DNA of 64,000 bases from Roseovarius sp. GTDB lineage: Bacteria; Pseudomonadota; Alphaproteobacteria; Rhodobacterales; Rhodobacteraceae. This document shows, in pieces, positions 35,660 to 44,336 of this stretch. Where the stretch lies: positions 248,001 to 312,000 of the forward strand of contig NZ_JAUCYU010000003.1 in the NCBI RefSeq assembly GCF_030373445.1, in the 5' to 3' direction. The number at the start of each line of letters is the position of its first letter. The first letter of the stretch is position 1. Both the position numbers and the translations under genes were made by a program. Under the pieces are notes generated by a model, which saw only the letters and a list, made by a program, of their open reading frames with translations, was not told the DNA's origin and did no database searches.

Positions 35660-37063
35660 ATGAACGCGATTGACCCGATCCCCGAGCTCGATGCCGTGAT
35701 CGCCAGTGCAAGGGCCGCGCAGGCCCGCTACGAGGCGGAGGGCAGCCAGGAGCGGTATGACCGGGCGGCACAGGCCGTGGGCTGGGCGATCATGGAGCCC
35801 GGGCGCAACCGGGAGCTGGCCGAGCTGGCGGTGAAGACGACGGGGCTGGGCAACGTGGCCGACAAGATCGTCAAGAACCATCGCAAGACGCTTGGATTAT
35901 TGCGCGATATCAAGGGGGTTACGACCTACGGGGTGATCAGCGACGATGCGGCGACGGGGCTGACCGAGATCGCCCGGCCGATGGGGCTGATCGGGGCGAT
36001 CGTGCCCTCGACGAACCCCGGCGCCACGCCCGCCAACAACATCATCAACGCGCTCAAGTGCGGCAATGCCATCGTGGTGGCGCCCTCGCCCAAGGGCGTG
36101 GCGAGTTGCGAGCGGCTGTTGGAATTCATTCACGCCGAGTTTGCCAAGATCGGCGAGGATCCGGCCCTTGTGCAGATGGTGCCGGCACCGGGGTCGAAGG
36201 AAAAGACCCAGCGGCTTATGGAGAGCTGCGACCTGATCGTGGCGACGGGGAGCCAGAACAACGTGCATCGCGCCCAGACCGCCGGCACGCCGGCCGTGGC
36301 GGTGGGCACCGGCAATGTCACCGTGATCGTGGACGAGACCGCCGACCTGGCGGCGGCGGCCGAGAAGATCCGGGCGTCGAAGACCTTCGACAATGCCACG
36401 TCCTGCTCGTCGGAGAATGCCGTGGTGGTGGTGGATGCCGTGCGGGAGGATTTCCTGAAGGAGATGGCGCGCGCGGGGGGCGCCGTGGTCGAGGACGAGG
36501 CGGCGGTGGTGGCCGCGCTTTTCCCCGATGGGCACCTGAACCGGATGGTCGTGGCGCAGGATGCCGACCGGATGATCGAGGCGCTGGGGCTGACGGGCAA
36601 GGTGCCGGAGGGGACGGAATATGTCGCCGTGCCGACCAAGGGGATCGGGCCGGGGCATCCGCTGTCGGAGGAGAAGCTGAGCCGGGTGCTGGCGCTTTAC
36701 GGGGCGAAGGATTTCGAGGAGGCGGTGGAGATCACCAGCCGGATCCAGAGGCACCAGGGGGCGGGGCATTCCGTGGGGCTGCATACCGGGGATGACGCGC
36801 GGCCGATGGTGCTGGCGCGGGCGGTGCCGACCAGCCGGGTGATCGTCAACCAGGCGCATACCTTTGCCACGGGCGGGTCGTTCACCAACGGGATGAAATT
36901 CTCGCTGTCGATGGGCTGTGGCGCGTGGGGCGGGAACTCGGTCAACGACAACGTTCACTGGAAGCATTTCCTGCAGACGACGCGGATCGTGCGGGAGATT
37001 GCGCCGAACGAGCCGAGCCTCGAGGAGATCTTCGGCGATTACTGGAAAGCCGCCGGATCATGA
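35660..37063 (+). CDS. acylating (CoA-dependent) aldehyde dehydrogenase, SauS-like candidate
   Basis: The 467-residue protein belongs to the acylating branch of aldehyde dehydrogenases, which interconverts an aldehyde and its acyl-CoA with NAD(P). The catalytic cysteine is Cys249 in FDNATSCSSENAV. GAIVPSTNPGATPANNIINALKCGNAIV and ATGSQNNVHRAQ are class-typical. Length fits EutE/SauS-type enzymes without encapsulation extensions. It is coupled by ATGA to an AMP-forming ligase, the same pair as SauS-SauT in sulfoacetate degradation, where the acid is activated to a CoA ester and then reduced to an aldehyde. No sulfoacetaldehyde acetyltransferase (Xsc) is in this window, so the assignment is tentative. 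Confidence 0.85.
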   Translation: MNAIDPIPELDAVIASARAAQARYEAEGSQERYDRAAQAVGWAIMEPGRNRELAELAVKTTGLGNVADKIVKNHRKTLGLLRDIKGVTTYGVISDDAATGLTEIARPMGLIGAIVPSTNPGATPANNIINALKCGNAIVVAPSPKGVASCERLLEFIHAEFAKIGEDPALVQMVPAPGSKEKTQRLMESCDLIVATGSQNNVHRAQTAGTPAVAVGTGNVTVIVDETADLAAAAEKIRASKTFDNATSCSSENAVVVVDAVREDFLKEMARAGGAVVEDEAAVVAALFPDGHLNRMVVAQDADRMIEALGLTGKVPEGTEYVAVPTKGIGPGHPLSEEKLSRVLALYGAKDFEEAVEITSRIQRHQGAGHSVGLHTGDDARPMVLARAVPTSRVIVNQAHTFATGGSFTNGMKFSLSMGCGAWGGNSVNDNVHWKHFLQTTRIVREIAPNEPSLEEIFGDYWKAAGS

Positions 37064-38550
37064 CGCTGGACCGGGCAACGCCGCCATCGGGCACGGTGGG
37101 CGCGTGGCTCGACCGGCGGGCCGAGGGGGGCGGCACGGCGATCGTGTTTCCCGAGGACGGCACGTCGCTGGGCTGGGCGGAGTTACGCGAGGACGCGCTG
37201 TCGTTTGCGCGGCGGGTGACGGGGCTGGGCGTGGCGAAGGGCGAGAGCGTGGCCATCGTGGCGCCCAACAGCCGCGAGGGGATCACCGCGTTTTACGGGG
37301 CGCTCGCTGGCGGGTTTCGGGCGACGATGATCAACCTGGCCGCCGGGCGGGATGCCATCGCCTATGCGCTGGAGCATTCAGAGGCGCGGTTCGCCTTCGT
37401 GCATCCCGCCTGTCGCGATCAGTTCGACGCGGCGAACGATGCCGGGGTGGAGGTGATCGGCGCGGGGGGCGGCGGGGACGGCCCGCTGCACGAGGTGGCG
37501 CCGGAGGATCATGCGCTGCTGATGTATACGTCCGGCACGACGGGGCGACCGAAGGGGGTGCTGCACAGCCATGCGAGCCTGCTGGCCGGGGGCTGGACCA
37601 CGGCGATTGCCCATGACCTGACGCCGGAGGACCGGGGGTTCTGCGTGCTGCCGGTCTATCACATCAACGGGCTGTGCGTGACGGTGATGAGCGCGCTGGT
37701 CTCGGGCGGGTCGCTGGCGATGGTCGGGCGGTTCTCGGCCTCGCGGTTCTGGGCGCAGGCGGGGGATGGCGGGGTGACGTGGTTCTCGGCGGTGCCGACG
37801 ATCATTTCCCACCTGCTGCATGGCGAAGGGGGGCCGGACGAGGCGTGCCGCAAGCGGCTGCGCTTCGGGCGCTCGGCCTCGTCCGCCCTGGCGGTGGAGA
37901 CGCAATCGGCCTTCGAGAGCCGGTTCTCGGTGCCGATCATCGAGACGATGGGGCTGACGGAGACGGCGGCGCAGATCCTGTCGAACCCCCTGCCCCCCGG
38001 TGTGCGCAAGATCGGGTCTTCGGGCATCGCCTATGGCTGCGAGGTGGCGATACAGGACGAGGCCGGGAAAGCCATGGCGGCGGAGGCCGAGGGCGAGATC
38101 GTGGTGCGGGGGCCGAACGTGATGCTTGGGTATTTGAAGAACCCGGAGGCCACGGCGGAGAGTTTCCGGGGCGACTGGTTCCGGACGGGCGATTTGGCCC
38201 GGATGGATGGGGAGGGGTATGTCTTCGTCACCGGGCGGCTGAAGGAGCTGATCATCAAGGGCGGCGAGAACATCGCCCCGCGCGAGGTGGACGAGGCGCT
38301 TTATGCGCATCCCGACGTTGTGGAGGCGGCGGCGTTTGCCCGGCGCTGTGCAAAATATGGCGAGACGGTGGAGGCGGCGGTTGCCGTGCGGGAGGGATCG
38401 ACGCTGGGGGCGGAAGAGCTGCTGGAGCTGTGCCGCGGGAAGCTGGGGGCGTTCAAGACGCCGGATGCGATTCACTTCCTCGACGAGCTGCCGAAGGGGC
38501 CGTCGGGGAAGATCCAGAGGCTGAAGCTGGCGGATATCCTGGGGCTGTAG
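37060..38550 (+). CDS. AMP-forming acyl-CoA ligase, SauT-like candidate
   Basis: A 496-residue ANL-family ligase. The P-loop is MYTSGTTGRPKGVLHSHASL, the adenine-binding region MGLTETAAQILSNP, the hinge GRLKELIIKGGENIAPREVDEAL, and the C-terminal lysine motif LPKGPSGKIQRLKL. It activates a carboxylate with ATP and CoA. The gene overlaps the acylating aldehyde dehydrogenase by four bases and closes the LacI-TctABC unit. Together they would import an acid, activate it and reduce it to an aldehyde. Sulfoacetate is one candidate; malonate-like or hydroxy acids are alternatives. Confidence 0.88.
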   Translation: MTLDRATPPSGTVGAWLDRRAEGGGTAIVFPEDGTSLGWAELREDALSFARRVTGLGVAKGESVAIVAPNSREGITAFYGALAGGFRATMINLAAGRDAIAYALEHSEARFAFVHPACRDQFDAANDAGVEVIGAGGGGDGPLHEVAPEDHALLMYTSGTTGRPKGVLHSHASLLAGGWTTAIAHDLTPEDRGFCVLPVYHINGLCVTVMSALVSGGSLAMVGRFSASRFWAQAGDGGVTWFSAVPTIISHLLHGEGGPDEACRKRLRFGRSASSALAVETQSAFESRFSVPIIETMGLTETAAQILSNPLPPGVRKIGSSGIAYGCEVAIQDEAGKAMAAEAEGEIVVRGPNVMLGYLKNPEATAESFRGDWFRTGDLARMDGEGYVFVTGRLKELIIKGGENIAPREVDEALYAHPDVVEAAAFARRCAKYGETVEAAVAVREGSTLGAEELLELCRGKLGAFKTPDAIHFLDELPKGPSGKIQRLKLADILGL

Positions 38551-38572
38551 GGGGCCGCGCCGTGGCGCCCCC
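38550..38572. terminator. GC-rich stem-loop between convergent operons
   Basis: GGGGGC (38550-38555) pairs with GCCCCC (38567-38572) in the 31-base gap between the convergent ligase and ChaN-like genes. Position suggests a shared terminator; no clear T-run is present. Confidence 0.4.
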
Positions 38573-38581
38573 CTGGCCGGC

Positions 38582-39382
38582 TCAAGGCCGGGGCGGCATG
38601 ACGCAGGAGGCGTCGGACTGGCCCGGGTGATGCGGCGTGCCTTCGTCCCAGGGCAGGAAGACCATGGCGTCGGGGATGCCGAGATCCTGGAGTTGCCAGG
38701 GCGTGCCGCCACGGAATTCGAGATGGCCGCGGCCGATGATGCCGATGACGAGCGGCGCGTCGTCCTGGGCGGCGCGGTCGGCGATGCGGCAGGCGAAGGC
38801 GCGGTCCCAAGTCTGCTGGGCGCGGACGAACCGGTCGAAGGCGGGGTCTTCGGAGGACTTGGCCTGACGGTCGGGGCGGGCGCCGCCGGTGACCTCGAAC
38901 AGGTAGCGGCGGTAATCGGGCGAGGCGTCGCGGGACGGGGTGAGGCCTTCGCGGGCCTCCTCGCCGATCTCGTCCCAGCCGAGCTTGCCCACTTCGCTGA
39001 CCAGCCCGCGGCGGCAGTTGAGGCCGATCATCTCGGTTCCGGTGTCGCGGCAGAAGCGGAAGATCGGCAGGTATAGCTCGGGCGGGAAATTCCAGACCTC
39101 GCCCCATTCGGCGCGCTCGAGGAAAGTCTCGTCGTCGAGCTGGCCTGCCACCCATTCCGCCAGCACCGGGTTGAGCCGGGCCGGGAACATCTCGAAGCCC
39201 AGCACGACCGGGCGGCCATGGGCCAGCAGCGCTGCCGAGACGTGCATCTGCCAGCGGTGGATATCGGCGCGGTCATGGGTTTCGCCAAGCAGGACCGCCG
39301 GGGCACGGGAGGCCCGGGCGATCAGGTCGGCATAGGCCAGCGGCGTGCCGGTGCCGGGTTCGAACCAGTCACCCGCCTTCAT
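38582..39382 (-). CDS. ChaN family protein (heme-iron associated)
   Basis: The 266-residue protein carries the ChaN/DUF399 motifs LLGETHDRADIHRWQM (about 31-46), FEMFPARLNPVLAEW and IIGRGHLEFRGGTPWQL. Characterised ChaN is a heme-binding lipoprotein linked to iron uptake. This one starts MKAGDWFEPGTG without a signal peptide or lipobox, so it is predicted cytoplasmic. It is the last gene of a leftward run with a TonB-dependent receptor, an ABC half-transporter and an unknown protein, overlapping the latter by ATGA. A heme or metal handling role is supported mainly by family and neighbours. Confidence 0.75.
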   Translation of the reverse strand: MKAGDWFEPGTGTPLAYADLIARASRAPAVLLGETHDRADIHRWQMHVSAALLAHGRPVVLGFEMFPARLNPVLAEWVAGQLDDETFLERAEWGEVWNFPPELYLPIFRFCRDTGTEMIGLNCRRGLVSEVGKLGWDEIGEEAREGLTPSRDASPDYRRYLFEVTGGARPDRQAKSSEDPAFDRFVRAQQTWDRAFACRIADRAAQDDAPLVIGIIGRGHLEFRGGTPWQLQDLGIPDAMVFLPWDEGTPHHPGQSDASCVMPPRP

Positions 39383-40098
39383 GCCGGGGTTACCCGCAGG
39401 CCGGTGGGCGCGCCATCCGTGTCGAGGGCGCGGTGGCCGTCGGCATCGGTTTCCCAGCCCGCGACGCTGCCGCCGGCGAGGTGGAGGTGGAAGCCCTTGG
39501 TCATCACGTTGATATATCCGCCCATCGGAACGATCTTCTCGATCGTACCCTGCCAGTTTTGGGCGAGGCCGGAAAGCTCGGCGGTGATGGTGACGGGCTG
39601 GGCGCTTTCCTGCAGCTTTTCGAGGAGGGCGAGGCCGGGGTCGGCAGGGTCGATCTCGGCCGGTTCGGCGGTGTCGTCGCGGGGCGCGGGCGGATTGGCG
39701 GGCAGCGCGGTGCGGGCAAGGCCGTCGAGTGCTGTTTCCATGGGTGCGGCCCCTTCGAGCCCGGTGACGGAGAAGATGCGGTCGCCCGAGGCGTCGAGGA
39801 ATTCAAGCCGGGGGTAGAGCTTGTCGCGCATGATCGTGCTGATGTCGAGCACGACAGAGGCGAAGGCGTCGGCCGGCAGGTCGGCGGACTGTTCGGGGCC
39901 GGTGATCCGGATGCGGCCGCCTTCGACGGTGACGCTGTCGACCGTGCCGAGCCGTTCATGCATGAAATTGTCGAGACGGATGGCGAGCATAACCCTGTCC
40001 ATCGCCGGCAGGCGTTGCAGGATGGCGGCGGGGTCGGCCCCGTCGAGGCGCCAGCGGCCCATGGCGGTTTCAACGGTGTCTTGCGCGGTTTGGGTCAT
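39379..40098 (-). CDS. hypothetical protein of the heme/iron cluster
   Basis: The protein has 239 residues, is soluble, acidic and without signal peptide. I do not recognise its family. Visible landmarks are AAILQRLPAMDRVMLAIRLDNFMHERLG, VVLDISTIMRDKLYPRLEFLD and MGGYINVMTKGFHLHLAGG. A proline/aspartate-rich linker at about 135-155 divides two halves. It is encoded between an ABC half-transporter gene and the ChaN-like gene with four-base overlaps on both sides, so it is an integral part of the iron-related operon. A cytoplasmic heme carrier or degradation role is possible, but sequence alone does not show it. ATG 40098 was chosen over 40149 for the overlap. Confidence 0.7.
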   Translation of the reverse strand: MTQTAQDTVETAMGRWRLDGADPAAILQRLPAMDRVMLAIRLDNFMHERLGTVDSVTVEGGRIRITGPEQSADLPADAFASVVLDISTIMRDKLYPRLEFLDASGDRIFSVTGLEGAAPMETALDGLARTALPANPPAPRDDTAEPAEIDPADPGLALLEKLQESAQPVTITAELSGLAQNWQGTIEKIVPMGGYINVMTKGFHLHLAGGSVAGWETDADGHRALDTDGAPTGLRVTPA

Positions 40099-41825
40099 GC
40101 GGTGTTCCTTTGTTGGGTTTGGTCCTGATGCGGCAGGCCGATCTGCCACATCGAATAGGGGGCGAGCGGGAACGGATCCCGGTGCGAGACGCAGAGGATC
40201 GCGGTGTCGGGAAGCGAGCGGTTGATCAGCGACAGGATCTCGGCCTCGGCGGTGGCATCGAGGCTGCTGGTGGCCTCGTCAAGCGCGACCCAGTCGGGGC
40301 GGAGCAGCAGCACGCGGGCCAGGGCGAGGCGCTGGCGTTCGCCCATCGACAGCCCTTCGAGCGCGCCGGGGCCGTCATCGTCAAGGGTCGGCAGGCGGTG
40401 TTCGAGGCCAAGCTGGGTCAGAACCTGGCGGATGCGATCCGGCGGGAAATCGGCGGGATCCTCGGGGTAGCAGGCGGCGGCGGCGAGCCCCTCGCCGAAG
40501 AGGTGCGGTTTCTGCGGCAGGTAGAGGATTCGGTTCGCGGGGCGGTCGATCTGGCCCTCACCATAGGGCCAGACGCCCGAGATGGCCGCGAGCAGCGTGC
40601 TTTTCCCCTGCCCCGAGGCACCGGCGATCCAGACCCGTTCGCCGGGGTGGATGGTGCGGTCGGGCACGGGGAAGAGCGCCCTGCCCTGCGGCGTGACCAG
40701 GCGCAGGCTGCGCACGTGCAGCGCGTCGTCGGAGGCGGTGGTGCGGATGATGTCGCGGGCCGCGCCGGGCATCGGCGGCGGCCGGTCGGCGCTGGCGAAG
40801 AGGTCGTCGAGCCGTTCGGCGACGGCGGCGAACTCGGCCAGGTCGCGGTAGGAGAAGATGAACCAGCTGAGCGTCTGCGTCACGCGGCCGAAGGCGCTGG
40901 AAAGCTGCATCAGCCCGCCCAGCGTGACCGCGCCGGCGAAATAGGCGGGCAGCGAGAAGAAGAGCGGGATGCGCAGGATCGACTGGTAATAGGGCCGGGT
41001 GAAGAGGCCGAGGATGAACTCGCGCCCGATGAGGCGATACCAGTTGTGGCGGATGCCGTCGAAGCGCTGTGCGAGGCGGCGGCGCTCGGCCGGCTCGCCC
41101 GCGGATTGCGCGACCTCGCCGGCGTTGTCGCGCAGTTGCACGAGCGCGTAGCGGAAATCGGCCTCGCGCCGTTCCTGCCGGAAGACGAGCGATTTCAGCG
41201 GGCGGCCCATCAGGTGGGTGAAGAGGCTGGAGACCGCCACGTAGAGGAAGGCCAGCCAGACGAGGTAATGGGGAATGGCGAATTCGCGCCCGAAGACCGG
41301 CAGGCGCAGGACGAAGTCGGAGAGGTTCCAGAGGATCACCACGTAGGAGACCAGCGCCACGATGCGGCCGATCAGGTCGAGCGTTTCCTGTAGCAGAAGC
41401 TCGATGTAGAGGCGGCAATCCTGGGCGATCCGCTGGTCGGGGTTGTCGACGGACTTGGGCGAGAGGCCCGGGCGCAGGTGCCAGTAGGCGTGCCCGTTCG
41501 TCCATGCATCGAGGGCGCGGTCGGTGAGTTGCGCCCGCCAGAGCAGGAGCAGCCGCTTGCGGATGTAGTCGCCCAGCAGGAAGATCATGGACGACAGGAG
41601 GACAATGGCGCCGAAGACCCAGAGCTCGCGGATCGCGGCGGCCGCGTCGAGGTTTTCCAGCGCGTCGTAGAACCGCTTGTACCAGGCGATCATCTGCACA
41701 TCGACCCAGATGTCGGCAAATTGCAGGCCGAGCACCGAACCGAACATGGTGAGCCCGACCCAGGCCCGCGGCCCGGAGGCCGCGAGGCGGGTCAGGCGAT
41801 AGATGCGCTGGAATACGGCGCGCAT
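40095..41825 (-). CDS. ABC half-transporter, fused permease and ATPase (ABC_membrane_2/SbmA-BacA type)
   Basis: The 576-residue protein has an N-terminal membrane domain with about six helices of the ABC_membrane_2/SbmA-BacA type (FYDALENLDAAAA, WRAQLTDRALDAWTNGHAYW, NPDQRIAQDC). The C-terminal ATPase has Walker A GASGQGKST, the variant signature LSMGERQRL and Walker B WVALDEATSSLD. Members include YddA and the mycobacterial cobalamin importer Rv1819c. It abuts the TonB-receptor gene without a gap, so it could move a siderophore, heme or corrinoid across the inner membrane in place of a binding-protein-dependent importer, or export one. Direction is unresolved. Confidence 0.85.
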   Translation of the reverse strand: MRAVFQRIYRLTRLAASGPRAWVGLTMFGSVLGLQFADIWVDVQMIAWYKRFYDALENLDAAAAIRELWVFGAIVLLSSMIFLLGDYIRKRLLLLWRAQLTDRALDAWTNGHAYWHLRPGLSPKSVDNPDQRIAQDCRLYIELLLQETLDLIGRIVALVSYVVILWNLSDFVLRLPVFGREFAIPHYLVWLAFLYVAVSSLFTHLMGRPLKSLVFRQERREADFRYALVQLRDNAGEVAQSAGEPAERRRLAQRFDGIRHNWYRLIGREFILGLFTRPYYQSILRIPLFFSLPAYFAGAVTLGGLMQLSSAFGRVTQTLSWFIFSYRDLAEFAAVAERLDDLFASADRPPPMPGAARDIIRTTASDDALHVRSLRLVTPQGRALFPVPDRTIHPGERVWIAGASGQGKSTLLAAISGVWPYGEGQIDRPANRILYLPQKPHLFGEGLAAAACYPEDPADFPPDRIRQVLTQLGLEHRLPTLDDDGPGALEGLSMGERQRLALARVLLLRPDWVALDEATSSLDATAEAEILSLINRSLPDTAILCVSHRDPFPLAPYSMWQIGLPHQDQTQQRNTA

Positions 41826-44072
41826 CTAGAAGGTCTTGTCGAAGCTGACCATGAAGGTCCGGCCCGGCCCGGTCTGCAGCTCGATCGGGTTGGTGTTTGC
41901 CACCGAGGTGCTGGCCGTCATCCCGTAGGTGGCGGCGTTGGGCACGAAGTAGCGCTTGTCGAACACGTTCTGCACGCCGAACTTGATGAAGCCGTTATCG
42001 ACGACCTCCCACTTGGCGTAGAGATCGAGCAGCGCGTAGCCGTCCGGTTTGAAGTCGGTCGGACTTTCGGTTTCCTGCACGTCCGCGGCGAAGGTGGCCA
42101 CGCCTTCGAGGGTGAGGTTGCGCGACGGGATCTCGTGCGTGAGCGCCACGGTCGCGGTGAGCGGCGGCAGGGTGTGCGGCGTCTCGACCGCCGTGGGCGA
42201 GACCTTCTGCCGGCCCTTCTGCCACGCGGCGGAGACATCTACGCCGGTGCGGTCGGTGAATTGCCACGCGCCCGACGCCTCGATGCCCCAGATGTCGACC
42301 TTGGAGATGTTGCGGTAGGTGTAGTCGCTGGTGCCCGGCGGGTTGTAGAAGCTCTGGATGAAGTCGTCATACTGCGCGTAGAAGCCGTTGATGGCGAAGA
42401 AACCGAGGGGCTTCTCGAAGCGGAGGCCGAGCTCGTAGCTTTTGACCTCTTCCGGGCGCAGGTTGGGCGCGGGGATCAGGTTGAAGAAGGCGCCCGGCAG
42501 CGAGGTGTAGAGCTGTTGCGCGGTGGGCATCTTGAAGCCCTCGCCGTACTTGCCCCAGACGGACCAGGTGTCGTCGAACCGGTAGATCGCGCCGAGGCTG
42601 GCGAGCAGGCGTTCCTGTTCGCGCTTGCGCGGCTCCTTGCCCGGCACCGGCATGTAGTTGGCGTCGGGGCGCGGGTCGATCTTGTAGGTGGCGAAGCGTA
42701 GGCCCGGCGTCAGCTCGAACGCGCCGCCCGCGAAGGTGACCTGGTCCTGCACGTAGATGTCGGCGCGGGTGGTGGTAGCGTTGGCGAAGTTGAAGCCGCC
42801 CGCGCGGGTGTCGGTGACCGCGCCGGTGGTCAGGTTGGTTTCGATGTCTCGGCGTTCGTAGTCGGTGCGGGCGATGTCGCCGTCGAAGCCCATGATCAGC
42901 TCGTGCTCGGTCTGGCCCAGCATGAAGTCGAACGTGGCCTGGACGTCGAGCTCGTAGAAATCCTCGGAATAGCCGAGGAAATCCCGGGTGACGATGCTGT
43001 CGCCCGAGGCCGAGGTCGAGGCCTCGAAGCCGGTGCGGGTGTAACCGTTGGGGGTGTAGGCGAAGGTGGTGCGCAGTTCCCGCATCACGCCGCCGGGGGT
43101 GAAGCTGTGTTCGATCGCGTAGCGTTCGCGGTAGAGGTCGAGGAAGCGGTCTTTCTGGTTGATGACCTCGCCCGTGGGGGCGCCGGTGATGGTGGAGGTG
43201 ACCGGCCCCAGCGTCGAGAGCTGGCGGACATCGGTTTCACGGCCGGTGATGTCGGCGCTGAATTCGAAGCGGTGGTTTTCGCCGGGCGTCCAGACCAGCT
43301 TCGCCAGCGTGCGGGTGGATTCGGTGCTCATCGGGTCGAACTCGCCACAGGTGGTGGCGCCGAAACCGATGTTGCGGAAACAGCCGTAGATGCCGCCATC
43401 GTCGCGGGCATTGGTCAGTTCCGGCTCGTTGGCGGTGGCGCGCTTGATCCCGACGAGGATCGAAAGGTCGTCGGTGAAGCGCTGTCCGAAGGTGAGCGAT
43501 ACGTCGGTGCCGTTGTCGAAGCTGTCGAACCCGCCCTTCATGTTGAGCGCCCGGTCGCGGCCCTGGAGCAGGTCTTCGGGGTCGAGCGTTTCGAGGGCCA
43601 CGAGCCCGCCCAGCGCGTCGGCGCCCCAGAGCACCGAGGCCGGGCCACGGACGATCTCGGCCTGCTTGGTGAAGCTGAAATCGAGGTAGTCGCGGGTGCC
43701 GTCGATGATACGTTCGGGCACGCGCGAGCCGTCGACCTGCATGGCCACGCGGTTGCCGCCGACACCGCGGATGACGAAGCCGCCGAAGGTGCTGAACGGG
43801 TCGGTGCCGGTGGTCTGGCGCGGGGCGGTGACGCCGGGCACGTTGCGGACCAGCTCTTCCATGTCGGTGATGTGGCGGTCGTCGATCTCGTCGTCGTCGA
43901 TGACAGTAACGTTGGCGGGCACGTCGAGCACCTGCCCCCCGGCCCTGTCGGTGTTCAGCGTGATGGTGCCGAGTTCGATATGGCCGTCCTGCGCGGAGAC
44001 CAGCGAGGCCGGGCATACGCCCAGCAGGAAGCACGCCGCAAGGCGCACCGTGACTTTCAATGGCTTGGACAT
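41826..44072 (-). CDS. TonB-dependent receptor, heme/hemoglobin type
   Basis: A 748-residue outer-membrane receptor with a Sec signal peptide (cleavage near SAQDGH). It has a plug domain (VTVIDDDEIDDRHITDMEEL, FVIRGVGGNRVAMQVDGSRVPE, GPASVLWGADALGGLVA) and a 22-strand-type barrel ending in phenylalanine (TFMVSFDKTF). YGEGFKMPTAQQLY and APNLRPEEVKSYELGLR correspond to the FRAP-PNL region of heme/hemoglobin receptors. TonB energy opens the plug to admit ligand. It heads a four-gene leftward operon; a TGA-N9-TCA element lies 85 bases upstream. Siderophore import is a weaker alternative. Confidence 0.9.
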   Translation of the reverse strand: MSKPLKVTVRLAACFLLGVCPASLVSAQDGHIELGTITLNTDRAGGQVLDVPANVTVIDDDEIDDRHITDMEELVRNVPGVTAPRQTTGTDPFSTFGGFVIRGVGGNRVAMQVDGSRVPERIIDGTRDYLDFSFTKQAEIVRGPASVLWGADALGGLVALETLDPEDLLQGRDRALNMKGGFDSFDNGTDVSLTFGQRFTDDLSILVGIKRATANEPELTNARDDGGIYGCFRNIGFGATTCGEFDPMSTESTRTLAKLVWTPGENHRFEFSADITGRETDVRQLSTLGPVTSTITGAPTGEVINQKDRFLDLYRERYAIEHSFTPGGVMRELRTTFAYTPNGYTRTGFEASTSASGDSIVTRDFLGYSEDFYELDVQATFDFMLGQTEHELIMGFDGDIARTDYERRDIETNLTTGAVTDTRAGGFNFANATTTRADIYVQDQVTFAGGAFELTPGLRFATYKIDPRPDANYMPVPGKEPRKREQERLLASLGAIYRFDDTWSVWGKYGEGFKMPTAQQLYTSLPGAFFNLIPAPNLRPEEVKSYELGLRFEKPLGFFAINGFYAQYDDFIQSFYNPPGTSDYTYRNISKVDIWGIEASGAWQFTDRTGVDVSAAWQKGRQKVSPTAVETPHTLPPLTATVALTHEIPSRNLTLEGVATFAADVQETESPTDFKPDGYALLDLYAKWEVVDNGFIKFGVQNVFDKRYFVPNAATYGMTASTSVANTNPIELQTGPGRTFMVSFDKTF

Positions 44073-44156
44073 GATCCATCCCCCAAGTGCGTTTCTCGTT
44101 CGATAGCGGGCGCACGGAGGGGCTGGCTTGAATTATGGGTATCGCCTTACTTAATC

Positions 44157-44171
44157 TGATAATTTAAGTCA
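44157..44171 (-). promoter_or_regulatory. candidate iron-responsive operator (TGA-N9-TCA)
   Basis: TGATAATTTAAGTCA fits the RirA-type IRO pattern TGA-N9-TCA and sits in an AT-rich stretch upstream of the receptor gene. RirA senses iron status in many alphaproteobacteria. The pattern is short and could occur by chance. The remaining gap to 44336 shows nothing else I can assign. Confidence 0.4.
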
Positions 44172-44336
44172 ACTTAATCCGGCGCCGACGAACCGGGATT
44201 CGTGAACGCGCCGTACCCGGCCCCGAAACAGGGGTCAGGTCCGGGCCGGGGCGCCTTGTTTTTCGGCATTTTCGGGTGGCGGGGGCGGCGCGCGGGATGT
44301 CGGCCGGCACGGTCTCGCCCCCTTGTTCGGACCGGT

